Part shown: in pieces, positions 7,903 through 15,988 of the stretch | How the letters are laid out: every line of letters starts with the position of its first letter | Position numbering within the stretch: position 1 is the first letter of the stretch | Assembly: GCF_002982135.1 (NCBI RefSeq) | Contig: NZ_CP019981.1 | Span: forward strand, 62,001-126,000 | From: Pediococcus inopinatus | GTDB lineage: Bacteria > Bacillota > Bacilli > Lactobacillales > Lactobacillaceae | Length of the DNA: 64,000 bases | Reading direction: 5' to 3' | Translations under genes and position numbers: made by a program | The notes under the pieces: generated by a model | Told to the model about the DNA's origin: nothing | Database searches by the model: none | What the model saw: the letters and a program-made list of their open reading frames with translations, nothing else

Positions 7903-9090
7903 ATGGATTTACAAAATGAATTAATGCACCATTTAGAAGACTCTGAAGATGAAATGATTGAGATTCGGCGCTATTTGCATGCCCATCCAGAAATTTCATT
8001 TAAAGAGAAACAAACGGCTGCCTACATAAAAAAGTTTTATCGAGATTTAGACTGTCAGATAACGGATTATGGTGATGGGTATGGTTTTGTGGTGGATATT
8101 GATAGCGGTCATTCAGGTCCAAAACTTGGATTGCGCGCAGATTTTGACGCATTAGCTATTCAAGAAGATAATGATTTGTCCTTTAAATCACAAGTACCCG
8201 GAGTGATGCACGCGTGTGGCCATGATGGGCATACGGCTTATCTTATGGTGTTAGCGAAACATTTAATTGCCTTAAAAGATCGCTTAAAAGGATCAATCCG
8301 GATCATTCACCAACCAGCTGAGGAGGTTTCTCCAGGTGGCGCACAATCCATGATTGCAGATGACGTTTTAAAAAACGTGGATAATGTGGTTGGAATTCAC
8401 GTGATGTCTTCAATGGAGACCGGCATGATTGGTTATCACTTTGGTGAAACGCAAACGGGCCGTTCTAATTTCACGGTTAAATTTACTGGTAAAGGCGGTC
8501 ATGCCTCAATGCCTCATTTGTCTAACGATGCGATTGTAGCCGGAAGTTACTTTGTGACCGCTCTACAAACGATTGTGGCTCGTAGAATTAATCCGTTTGA
8601 TACAGCTAGTGTCACAATTGGGTCATTCGATGGGGTAGGTTCATATAACGCTATTAAGGAGTCTGTCACTCTTAAAGGGGATGTCCGCGTGATGAAAGAA
8701 TCAACGAGAAAACTGGTCAGAAAACAAATTGAGCAAATTATTCATGGGGTTGAGTCGATGTTTGGTGTCACGGCTGAACTAGATTATGATGACAACTATC
8801 CAGTCCTTGTGAATGATCCTAAGCTAACAGATCAAGTGGTGACTAGCTTGAAAGCTGCAAATCTACCTGAAGTTACTGAAGTTTCGGATTGTGGGCCGCA
8901 AGATCCTTCTGAAGATTTTGCTTACTTTGCGCAAAAAGTCCCCAGTTGTTTCTTTTACGTGGGCTGCATGACAGATGATCATGCCAATCACCCCCATCAT
9001 AGTCCAGATTTTATGATGAATGAAAAGTGCCTGTTAATTGCAGCTAAAGCAGCTGGAACGGTCACTTTAAACTATTTGATGCATGCATGA
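7903..9090 (+). CDS. M20 family metallopeptidase / amidohydrolase
   Basis: A 395-residue cytosolic zinc or manganese hydrolase of the M20D group (hippurate hydrolase, N-acyl-amino-acid and N-acetyl-diaminopimelate deacetylases). Metal-binding motifs are HACGHDGH (about residues 103-110), HQPAEE (about 136-141) and a late His in the ANHPHHSPDF segment. The dimerisation lid lies at about residues 185-300. ATG 7903 has an AGGGAGA ribosome site. It stands alone between the IS and ispE with its own terminator. The substrate is probably an N-acylated amino acid or peptide, but the group is too broad to name one. Confidence 0.85.
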   Translation: MDLQNELMHHLEDSEDEMIEIRRYLHAHPEISFKEKQTAAYIKKFYRDLDCQITDYGDGYGFVVDIDSGHSGPKLGLRADFDALAIQEDNDLSFKSQVPGVMHACGHDGHTAYLMVLAKHLIALKDRLKGSIRIIHQPAEEVSPGGAQSMIADDVLKNVDNVVGIHVMSSMETGMIGYHFGETQTGRSNFTVKFTGKGGHASMPHLSNDAIVAGSYFVTALQTIVARRINPFDTASVTIGSFDGVGSYNAIKESVTLKGDVRVMKESTRKLVRKQIEQIIHGVESMFGVTAELDYDDNYPVLVNDPKLTDQVVTSLKAANLPEVTEVSDCGPQDPSEDFAYFAQKVPSCFFYVGCMTDDHANHPHHSPDFMMNEKCLLIAAKAAGTVTLNYLMHA

Positions 9091-9096
9091 AATGAA

Positions 9097-9127
9097 AGCC
9101 AACAGATTTTTTAGTTGGCTTTTTTTA
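9097..9127 (+). terminator. terminator of the M20 gene
   Basis: A perfect 7-bp stem AGCCAAC/GTTGGCT followed by TTTTTTT, 7 bp after the stop codon. Confidence 0.85.
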
Positions 9128-9211
9128 GTTAAACTAGACCCACGCTGGTACTTTGCCCAGTTTTTAAGTATAATTGTGATAAAATACTGGATTAACAAAC
9201 TAGGTGATTAA

Positions 9212-10066
9212 ATGGAGACAACGGAAAAGGCCCCAGCCAAACTCAACTTGTTTTTGGATACACCTTATAATCACTCGGATGGACTTCAAGAATGGAATAT
9301 GGTCATGACGTCGGTCGATCTGGCTGATTATGTGAAGATAGAGACCAAGCCTGGTAAACGCGCCATTAGCGTGCATACGGATACAGGCTTTTTACCTAAT
9401 GACAGTCGTAACCTTGCCTATCAAGCCGCTAAACTGCTTCAACAGGAGTTTCATGTGCAGGCAGGCGCTAAGATTCGGATTAAGAAAAATATTCCGGTCG
9501 CGGCTGGTATGGGTGGTGGTTCTTCAGATGCAGCCGCCGTGTTGCGTGGATTGAATAATTTATGGAATTTGGGTATTTCGCGTGAGCAGCTAGCCAAGCT
9601 AGGCCTGCGAATTGATTCGGATGTTCCATATTGTGTATACAGTCAAACCGCCTATGTGTACGGGAAGGGCGAAAAAGTGCAACTGTTACGCCAATTACCA
9701 GCGATGTATTTTGTGATTGCTAAACCAAAATTAAGTGTTTCGACACCTAAAATTTTGCGCCAAATTGATCACAAAAGTTTAAACCATTTGGAAATCGATG
9801 GGATTTTAGCAGGAATTAAACAAAATGATTTTGCGGAAATCTGTGCTAATGTGGGCAATGTTTTAGAACCCATCACAGGGCAGTTGCATCCGCAAATTCT
9901 CCAACTAAAAGATCGGATGTTACGATATGGTGCTGATGCGGCTCAGATGAGTGGTACTGGGCCAACGGTATTTGGAATTTGTCACAAAGAAAGTCGGGCC
10001 CAGCATTTAGTGAATAGTTTAAAGGGATTTTGTCCTGAGGTGTATCTAGTGAGGCCGTTAAATTAA
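9212..10066 (+). CDS. ispE: 4-diphosphocytidyl-2-C-methyl-D-erythritol kinase
   Basis: A GHMP-superfamily kinase of 284 residues (normal length). The N-terminal APAKLNLFLD and the ATP-binding glycine-rich AGMGGGSSDAA (residues 98-108) are characteristic, with the C-terminal SGTGPTVFG loop near residue 247. In the MEP pathway it phosphorylates CDP-ME. Lactobacilli generally make isoprenoids by the mevalonate route and often keep ispE as an isolated gene here between veg and purR, so its in vivo role may differ; whether other MEP genes exist cannot be seen in this window. ATG 9212 is preceded by a weak ribosome site (AGGTGA). Confidence 0.92.
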   Translation: METTEKAPAKLNLFLDTPYNHSDGLQEWNMVMTSVDLADYVKIETKPGKRAISVHTDTGFLPNDSRNLAYQAAKLLQQEFHVQAGAKIRIKKNIPVAAGMGGGSSDAAAVLRGLNNLWNLGISREQLAKLGLRIDSDVPYCVYSQTAYVYGKGEKVQLLRQLPAMYFVIAKPKLSVSTPKILRQIDHKSLNHLEIDGILAGIKQNDFAEICANVGNVLEPITGQLHPQILQLKDRMLRYGADAAQMSGTGPTVFGICHKESRAQHLVNSLKGFCPEVYLVRPLN

Positions 10067-10108
10067 AAAATAGAGAGTCACCAAAATTTGGTGAACTCTC
10101 TATTTTTT
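10065..10108. terminator. bidirectional terminator between ispE and the small membrane gene
   Basis: A long stem (AAAAAATAGAGAGT plus CACCAAA, one bulge) with terminal A and T runs. It overlaps both stop codons of the convergent genes. Confidence 0.9.
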
Positions 10109-10301
10109 AAAGTAATGCAGCAACACCCAGACCAATCAGGAGTAGGCCGAAAAATATGCTGTACCAAAGGGCAAACGGCATAAAAACAGATGTACCAGCT
10201 GTCATCTTTACTCGTAATGTTTTCCAACTGGTATATACGTTGTAAAACTGAAACAAACCAATTAAAATACTCACAGTACCAATTAAGATACGCGTAATCA
10301 T
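10107..10301 (-). CDS. small two-helix membrane protein, paralogue of the 49716 gene
   Basis: A 64-residue protein with two hydrophobic segments (about residues 3-20 and 40-62) separated by a short polar stretch. It shares QFYxV, GTSVF, FALW and FFG...GLG positions with the 67-residue protein encoded at 49716-49919, so the two are paralogues. ATG at 10301 is chosen because AAGG lies 8 nt upstream and the start then aligns with the paralogue; an ATG five codons earlier lacks a ribosome site. Function unknown. No named domain recognised. Confidence 0.7.
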   Translation of the reverse strand: MITRILIGTVSILIGLFQFYNVYTSWKTLRVKMTAGTSVFMPFALWYSIFFGLLLIGLGVAALL

Positions 10302-10423
10302 TATAATCGCCTTCATTCAAATTTACGAAACTTAAAACTCTTATTGGGTAGTCTGACATTACAAGCATAGTGTAGCATGGTCTATTAGTTTTAGAAAACG
10401 CTTACATAAGGCCTACATGTAAC

Positions 10424-10672
10424 TTAATAAAAGTTTCTAAACATCAAAAATAATAAGCCAGTTCCAATCAAAATGACCAGCAACATCAATAAAAGATTAC
10501 GACGACTATAATGTTTCGATAAATACATCGAGCCACCGGCTAAACTGAGACTGACGGCAACTAGTCCAAAAATTAAAGGTAATGGAAAGCCAAATTTATA
10601 CAGAAAATAAGCCATTACAACATATCCAAGAAGATATTGAATCAGTAAAAATTTATTATTTGGTCGTTTCAT
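10424..10672 (-). CDS. small membrane protein, unknown function
   Basis: An 82-residue protein with three predicted membrane segments (about residues 9-26, 30-50 and 59-78) and basic loops (KRPNNK, SKHYSRRN), giving an alternating topology. A GGAGG ribosome site lies 6 nt before ATG 10672. It follows the TrhA gene on the same strand after 27 bp and is probably co-transcribed with it. No family recognised. Confidence 0.7.
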   Translation of the reverse strand: MKRPNNKFLLIQYLLGYVVMAYFLYKFGFPLPLIFGLVAVSLSLAGGSMYLSKHYSRRNLLLMLLVILIGTGLLFLMFRNFY

Positions 10673-10699
10673 GTGAGTCCTCCGTTGTGGATGATTATC

Positions 10700-11362
10700 T
10701 TAAATATACAACAAAATGGAGAAATACATGAGTGTGGCGCCTACTAAGACCAAGACGTGCCACCAAACATGGACGTATTTGACATGAGGTATGTTATAAA
10801 TTAATCCGCCTAGCGAAAAGGCAACTCCACCAGCAACCAGTAGGGAAAGACCGATTAATCCAAGGCTTTCATAGAGCGGTTTAGCACCTACCATACACAG
10901 CCAACCCATCAAAACGTAGATTAGCGTTTCAACTTTTTTGAATTTACCAACGGCAAAAAATTGAAAAATAATACCACCAATTGCGAGAAGCCAAATAACG
11001 ATACAAAGGCCGATACCAAGCCGCCCACGAATGGCCAACAAACAATAAGGTGTGTAGGTTCCGGCAATTAAAAAATTAATACTGTCATGATCGAGAATCT
11101 GGAAGACATGACTAGCTTTCGTGAAATATAAACTATGAAACATGGTGGAGGAGAAGAATAGAACCAACAAACTGGCTCCATAAATCGCATAGGCAACTAA
11201 ATCGAGTGGTTTCCCAAGCCCCATTGCTTTAATAAGTAATAAAATTGTGCCGACGATACTCAAAATGAATCCAAAACCATGAGTAATTGCACTCCAGATT
11301 TCGTTTAACAATTGGGCGTGCCGGATTGATAGAGTTTGTTTAGTTGTTAAAGTTGATTTCAT
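10700..11362 (-). CDS. trhA: hemolysin III / TrhA (PAQR) family membrane protein
   Basis: A 220-residue seven-helix membrane protein. Family-defining residues are visible: EIWSAITHGFG near residues 20-30 (conserved E and H), the SSTMFHSLYF segment, ILDHDSINFLIAGTYTPY, and the C-terminal HVWWHVLVLVGA. These histidine and aspartate residues form the metal site of PAQR proteins. TrhA is linked to membrane fluidity and energy homeostasis; the older name comes from a Bacillus cereus hemolysin. ATG 11362 follows GAGAGGATG. The downstream small membrane gene is probably in the same transcript. Confidence 0.9.
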   Translation of the reverse strand: MKSTLTTKQTLSIRHAQLLNEIWSAITHGFGFILSIVGTILLLIKAMGLGKPLDLVAYAIYGASLLVLFFSSTMFHSLYFTKASHVFQILDHDSINFLIAGTYTPYCLLAIRGRLGIGLCIVIWLLAIGGIIFQFFAVGKFKKVETLIYVLMGWLCMVGAKPLYESLGLIGLSLLVAGGVAFSLGGLIYNIPHVKYVHVWWHVLVLVGATLMYFSILLYI

Positions 11363-11600
11363 TGGTCATCCTCTCTTTCAACTAGATATTATATACCAAT
11401 GATCTAGTATTTAAAACTAGATGAAGCCAAAAACTGCAAATTACTTAATTTTAAGGGAAAATGGTATGATACTAAGAAGGGTGTTTTGAAATGCGGTCGG
11501 CTGCTACTATGTAGTGAGTGAGATTTTAATAAGTAACGCCAGCGACCTGCAGCACTCGCGTTAGGTGTATTTAAAGAGAGAAATAGTAAAGAGGGAAATC

Positions 11601-12113
11601 ATGGCAAAGCGTGTGAACACCAAGCAAAAAATCGTGATGGCGTTGTTCGAATTAATGCGAACACGCTCTGTTGATGAAGTGACAGTAAGCGATATTTGTA
11701 AACAAGCCTCAGTTTCGAGGATGTCTTATTATCGGAGCTTTAAATCAAAACAACAAATTCTAGAATATCAATTTGACGAGGTGTTTCAAGAGTTCTTTAG
11801 TTACCTGCAAGTGATGAACAATCATGATTTAACGGCATTTTTGGATGCGTTTTTTACTGTGATGCGACGTCATCAAGGGACCGTAAATGTGTTAATTCAA
11901 GCAGATTTGACCCCGATTATTTTGGATAAACTACAATTCTATATTACTGACCTGATTGATAAAGGTGTTTTAACAATCCGTGATCGAACTTCAAAAATGT
12001 GGATTGCGTTTGTTGCCGGCGGATTAACCCAAATGATTGTTAGATGGGATAAAGACCAAATGGTAGAGTCAAATGAGGAAATGGTTATGATCGCCCGTAA
12101 GTTTTTAAGGTAG
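11601..12113 (+). CDS. TetR/AcrR family transcriptional regulator
   Basis: A 170-residue dimeric repressor type. The N-terminal helix-turn-helix covers about residues 8-52 (VDEVTVSDICKQASVSRMSYYRSF is split across the recognition helix; SRMSYYRSFKSK is its core). The C-terminal ligand domain is short and unclassified. ATG 11601 has GAGGGAAATC just upstream; an upstream ATG in frame (11565) lacks a ribosome site. It is divergent from trhA across ~240 bp that contain a TAACGC...GCGTTA dyad at 11534-11563, a possible operator. Target unknown; the divergent trhA unit is the nearest candidate. Confidence 0.85.
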   Translation: MAKRVNTKQKIVMALFELMRTRSVDEVTVSDICKQASVSRMSYYRSFKSKQQILEYQFDEVFQEFFSYLQVMNNHDLTAFLDAFFTVMRRHQGTVNVLIQADLTPIILDKLQFYITDLIDKGVLTIRDRTSKMWIAFVAGGLTQMIVRWDKDQMVESNEEMVMIARKFLR

Positions 12114-12218
12114 TATATGGAAAGTGAATTGATTTTCAATTCTTTTCAAAAAACACTAGAAATTTTCAATCTGTATTTGATACAATGAAATAGATAGAGC
12201 TCATACTGCGTATAATTG

Positions 12219-12261
12219 ATCAGCGTATGTTTTTTTTATAAAAAACATGCGCTGATTTTTT
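12219..12261 (+). terminator. terminator
   Basis: ATCAGCGTATGTTTTTT pairs with AAAAAACATGCGCTGAT (one wobble) and is followed by a T run. It separates the TetR gene from the DUF2798 gene. Confidence 0.8.
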
Positions 12262-12312
12262 GTGCTTTTAAGGGCTAATCTGGTAAGTTTTAAAAAATTA
12301 GAAGGATTTTAG

Positions 12313-12798
12313 ATGTTATTTAGAATGAAGTTACCACAGAACAAGAAAGAAACGGTTTTATTTATGTTTTTAATTTCTGCAATCTCGGTGAATATTATTG
12401 CCCCTGTGATCACAGGGTTTGAAATTGGATTTAGTTGGCAGACCTGGCGTCAGGTTTTGACAATTATTCCATTTATGTGGATAACTGTTTTGGTAATTGT
12501 GATTTTCACACAGCAGCCAGCTGGGTGGTTGACGGGGAAAATTGTAGCTCAAGAAGATAGTTTTGCGGCTCATATGGTGATTAATGGGATGTGTTCGGTA
12601 TTATTAATCTCAATTTTTATGACTGTTTTAGGAACATGGATCGGAAGTCAACAAATTAGCTGGGCACCAATTCAGCAATTCTTCGTAAAATGGCCACGTA
12701 ATTTTGCGATTGCTTTAGCTGTGGAACTATTGATTGCGCAGCCGATTGCTCGAGAGGCTATGCAGATTATTCATAAGCATTCAAGCGTGGTAGTATAA
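12313..12798 (+). CDS. DUF2798 family membrane protein
   Basis: A 161-residue membrane protein with four hydrophobic segments, arranged as two copies of the two-helix DUF2798 unit (about residues 14-75 and 88-152). The second copy carries the recognisable WPRNFAIALAVELLIAQPIA stretch, and the first the matching WRQVLTIIPFMWI. ATG 12313 follows AGAAGGA. The function of the family is unknown. It stands alone between a terminator and the lac operon promoter. Confidence 0.8.
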   Translation: MLFRMKLPQNKKETVLFMFLISAISVNIIAPVITGFEIGFSWQTWRQVLTIIPFMWITVLVIVIFTQQPAGWLTGKIVAQEDSFAAHMVINGMCSVLLISIFMTVLGTWIGSQQISWAPIQQFFVKWPRNFAIALAVELLIAQPIAREAMQIIHKHSSVVV

Positions 12799-12829
12799 GC
12801 TTTGCATTGAAAATAGGAAATTTTATTTA

Positions 12830-12843
12830 ATAAAGCGTTTACA
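12830..12843 (+). promoter_or_regulatory. cre (CcpA site) of the lac operon
   Basis: ATAAAGCGTTTACA matches the catabolite-responsive consensus at 13 of 14 positions. It overlaps the -35 hexamer of the lac promoter, the position expected for direct repression by CcpA. Confidence 0.75.
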
Positions 12844-12866
12844 TTTAAGAAATCATATGATATAGT
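12838..12866 (+). promoter_or_regulatory. lac operon promoter
   Basis: TTTACA (12838-12843), a 17-bp spacer and TATAGT (12861-12866). Transcription would start near 12874, just ahead of the RAT element. Confidence 0.8.
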
Positions 12867-12887
12867 AATCACGGATAAAGTTTTTGT

Positions 12888-12917
12888 GGATCGTTACTAA
12901 TTAGATTAGGCGTGACC
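12888..12917 (+). promoter_or_regulatory. RAT ribonucleic antiterminator (LicT/SacY type)
   Basis: The 30-nt element begins GGATCGTTACT and ends AGGCGTGACC, matching the conserved ends of RAT sequences bound by BglG-family antiterminators. Its last four bases (GACC) are the first four of the terminator stem, so protein binding to the RAT prevents the terminator from folding. Confidence 0.92.
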
Positions 12918-12954
12918 ACAAGCAATGCAACTCATTGCTTGTGGTCATTTTTTT
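12914..12954 (+). terminator. conditional terminator of the lac leader
   Basis: A perfect 14-bp stem (12914-12927 with 12933-12946), a 5-nt loop and eight T residues. It overlaps the RAT, giving the standard antitermination switch upstream of lacT. Confidence 0.93.
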
Positions 12955-12977
12955 TCAAAAAAGAGGATGTGATAAAA

Positions 12978-13828
12978 ATGTTGACTATCGTTCAGATTTT
13001 TAATAACAATGTAGCTTTGGTTAAGCTAAATGATAATCGACAGGCAATCGTAAAGGGAAAAGGAATTGTTTTTCAAAAGAAAAAAGGACAAGGTGTTGAT
13101 GTTGAAAAAGTAGAAAAGATCTTTTATCTGGAGACCGCGGAATCTAGAGAAAATTTATATTTTCTGCTTAAAGATATTCCCATCGATATTGTGACTACCA
13201 CATATGAGATAGTCGACGTGCACAGAAAGCATTTGATTTTCCAGTACTTGATTATGTATATATAACGCTAAGTGATCATATTTACGGTGTTTATAAACGA
13301 CTTCAAGCAGACAACTATACTGAAAGTCTTGTGCCTGATATGCACACAGAATATCCGACTGAATATGCTATTGGTGAAAAAGCAGTAGAAATTATATCCA
13401 ATAATTTGCACATTCAGTTACCACATAGTGAAGCAAAGAGTATTGCTTTACATTTCATCAATGCAAAAGGCACACCGGGAGCCGATAAACTTGATGAATC
13501 ACTGACTATGAGTGTAAACGACATTGTTCAAGACATTTTGAACCAAAATCATATTCTACGTACTAAAGAAAATGGCAATTATTATGATCGATTAATGGTT
13601 CATCTTCAATATTTGGTGGATCGACTCAACCAATCTGAAGTACATGGTTCGGCATTTACAAAATCTTTAGAAAAAAGTCTAGAAAAATCTTATCCAAATT
13701 CAACACAGATTGCAGAAGAAATTTATGACAATCTGCAAAAACAATTATCTGCAACACTTAGTGATAACGAAAAACTATATTTTATTATTCATATACAGAG
13801 ACTAATTAATGAACAGGCTCAAGAATAA
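12978..13828 (+). pseudogene. lacT: BglG-family transcription antiterminator LacT, single frameshift
   Basis: The N-terminal RNA-binding domain (residues 1-55, with VQIFNNNVALVKL and KGKGIVFQKKKGQ) is intact, then the frame is lost at about 13224-13229 in an A run and ends in a stop at 13263. A -1 shifted frame continues at once with AFDFPVLDYVYITLSDHI and the two PRD regulatory domains to 13828 (phosphoacceptor His positions in DHIYGV and SIALHFINA). Joined, the protein is ~283 residues, normal for LicT/LacT. One missing A accounts for everything, so this is either a real recent mutation or a sequencing error. A free RNA-binding domain might even antiterminate constitutively. Confidence 0.85.
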
Positions 13829-13849
13829 ACAGTTATGGAGGAAAGTATT

Positions 13850-14203
13850 ATGGCAACAAGAGAAGAAGTATCAATGGTTGGTTTTGCAATCGTCGCATAT
13901 GCAGGAGATGCAAAAACGGCGCTGATTAAAGCGCTCAATGAAGCACGCGATGGTAACTTTGAAAAAGCACGCGCATTACTTAAAGAATCCAATCAATCCA
14001 TCGTTGACGCTCATAACGAGCAAACACAGCTTTTAAGTAAAGAAGCTGGTGGTGATGATATGGACGTGACATTCATTATGGTTCATGGACAGGATACATT
14101 GATGACCACGATGATGTTGAAAGACGAAGTTCAATACTTTATTGATGAATATGAACGAATTGATGTTATCGAAAAGAAATTAGGAATCGAAAAATCGAAA
14201 TAA
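13850..14203 (+). CDS. lacF: PTS lactose/cellobiose-specific EIIA
   Basis: A 117-residue helical, trimeric EIIA of the lactose family. It accepts phosphate from HPr on the conserved histidine in the VHGQD motif (about residue 79) and passes it to the EIIB domain. ATG 13850 is used because GGAGGAAAG precedes it; the ATG at 13835 overlaps that ribosome site. It sits 21 bp after lacT and 21 bp before the EIICB gene, as part of the lac operon. Confidence 0.92.
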   Translation: MATREEVSMVGFAIVAYAGDAKTALIKALNEARDGNFEKARALLKESNQSIVDAHNEQTQLLSKEAGGDDMDVTFIMVHGQDTLMTTMMLKDEVQYFIDEYERIDVIEKKLGIEKSK

Positions 14204-14224
14204 ATTAATGTAGGAGGTTATCTC

Positions 14225-15973
14225 ATGAATTGGATTGTTAAACAAATTGAGAAAGCTCAACCATTTTTTAGAAAACTGTCTGCAAATATCTATCTTCAGG
14301 CGGTTCGTGATGGGTTTATCTCATTAATGCCAATTATTATTTTCTCAAGTATTTTTATTCTAGTAGCAAATGTACCAAACATTTGGGGCTTTTACTGGCC
14401 AACAAATGTAGGTAATAACTTAAATAGATTTTATAATTATTCAATGGGTGTTTTATCGTTAATGGCCGCAGCAAACGTTGCACGAGCCTTAACACGTAAT
14501 TTAAATGTTCGGTTACCAAAAATTGATCAGATTCCAGAAGCTGCCGTTATGTTTGGTGCTCAAATCAGTTTCTTATTGGTTGCTGTTGACCCATTTACAA
14601 ACAAAGCAGGAGAGCTTTTCTTTAACACTGCTTTCATGGGTACTAAAGGTTTAATTTGTGCTTTCTTAGTTGCATTTATTGTACCTAACATTTACTTTTT
14701 CTGTTTTAAACATCATATTACAATTAAGTTACCTGATGCGGTCCCACAAAATATTTCATCTGCATTTACAAATATTATTCCATTCGCATTTGCCAGCTTC
14801 TTCTTCTGGATATTTGATATTGTATTCAGAGCATTAACAAGTGCAAACTTAGCGGCTTGGATTATTCAAGTTCTCTCTCCATTATTTACAGCTGCTGATG
14901 GATACTTTGGATTAGCAATTGTATATGGATCAATGGCCTTCTTCTGGTTTATCGGAATTCAAGGACCATCAATTGTTGAACCAGCTGTTACAGCTATCTA
15001 TTTAACTAACGTTGAAGCTAACTTAAAATTATTTCAGGCTGGTGGACACGCAACAAATATCCTTGCACAAGGAACCCAGTATTTCGTTGCTACCCTTGGA
15101 GGTACTGGTGCTACTTTAGTAATTACTTATATGTTTGCATTATTTGCGAAATCGAAAGAACTAAAGGCTGTTGGACGAGCCTCGGCAATTCCAGTTTCCT
15201 TCGGTGTTAATGAACCGATTTTGTTCGGTGCTCCTTTGATTTTGAACCCAGTATTTTTCTTACCATTCATTTTGACACCAATTTTTAACGTTTGGTTGTT
15301 CAAATTCTTTGTTGATTTCTTTGGTATGAATGGATTTGTTTATAACTTACCTTGGACAACACCAGGTCCAATTGGATTATACATGGGTGTTGGTTTCTCA
15401 ATTCAAGCTTTAATCTTAATTGTGGCCTTGTTAGCAATGGATGTCGTTTGTTACTATCCATTCTTTAAAGCCTATGATTCACAAAAAGTTGCTGAAGAAG
15501 CAGCAACTGATGCAGAAAATGCTGCAAAAGGCATTTCTGCAACAACTGTTGAAGCACCTATTGAAGTTGACAGTGGTGAAATTCCAGTTAGCATGACAAA
15601 AGATAAAAAGAATCTAAATATTATGGTTATCTGTGCCGGTGGTGGTACTAGTGGTATTTTGGCCAATGCTTTAAATAAAATGGCCAAAGAAAAAGAGTTA
15701 CCTGTTGAAGCAGCTGCTGCAGCGTACGGTGCTCATGGTGACTTGTTACCTGACATGGATGTTGTTGTTTTGGCACCCCAAATGGATGCGATGCGTGATT
15801 CATTAAAACTAGAGACCGATAAAGCCAATGTCAAAATGATTACAACGACTGGTAAACAGTATATCGATCTAACAAGACATGCAGATAAGGCTTTGGAATT
15901 CATTGTCGGTAAATTAAAAGGCGAATCAGAGGATACTGAGAAACCTACACAGACTCCAACACCAACTGCTTAA
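14225..15973 (+). CDS. lacE: PTS lactose-specific EIICB
   Basis: A 582-residue fused permease. Residues 1-420 form the EIIC channel (about 8-10 membrane segments; the GVNEPILFG and PWTTPGPIG motifs are typical of lactose-family EIIC). A linker follows, and residues 460-560 are the EIIB domain with the phosphocysteine Cys470 in ICAGGGTSG. The C-B fusion and the neighbouring phospho-beta-galactosidase identify it as LacE rather than a separate cellobiose EIIC. A strong ribosome site (TAGGAGG) precedes ATG 14225. It imports lactose as lactose-6-phosphate. The C-terminal tail is rich in Thr and Pro, which is only a minor peculiarity. Confidence 0.93.
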   Translation: MNWIVKQIEKAQPFFRKLSANIYLQAVRDGFISLMPIIIFSSIFILVANVPNIWGFYWPTNVGNNLNRFYNYSMGVLSLMAAANVARALTRNLNVRLPKIDQIPEAAVMFGAQISFLLVAVDPFTNKAGELFFNTAFMGTKGLICAFLVAFIVPNIYFFCFKHHITIKLPDAVPQNISSAFTNIIPFAFASFFFWIFDIVFRALTSANLAAWIIQVLSPLFTAADGYFGLAIVYGSMAFFWFIGIQGPSIVEPAVTAIYLTNVEANLKLFQAGGHATNILAQGTQYFVATLGGTGATLVITYMFALFAKSKELKAVGRASAIPVSFGVNEPILFGAPLILNPVFFLPFILTPIFNVWLFKFFVDFFGMNGFVYNLPWTTPGPIGLYMGVGFSIQALILIVALLAMDVVCYYPFFKAYDSQKVAEEAATDAENAAKGISATTVEAPIEVDSGEIPVSMTKDKKNLNIMVICAGGGTSGILANALNKMAKEKELPVEAAAAAYGAHGDLLPDMDVVVLAPQMDAMRDSLKLETDKANVKMITTTGKQYIDLTRHADKALEFIVGKLKGESEDTEKPTQTPTPTA

Positions 15974-15988
15974 CACTAGGAGGTTAAT

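Noticed and set aside
10078..10368. A 96-codon minus-strand frame
   Set aside because: It overlaps the real small membrane gene in another frame and runs through the bidirectional terminator.
12912..12977. Upstream extension of lacT
   Set aside because: It would translate the terminator stem; the ribosome site AGAGGATGTG points to ATG 12978.
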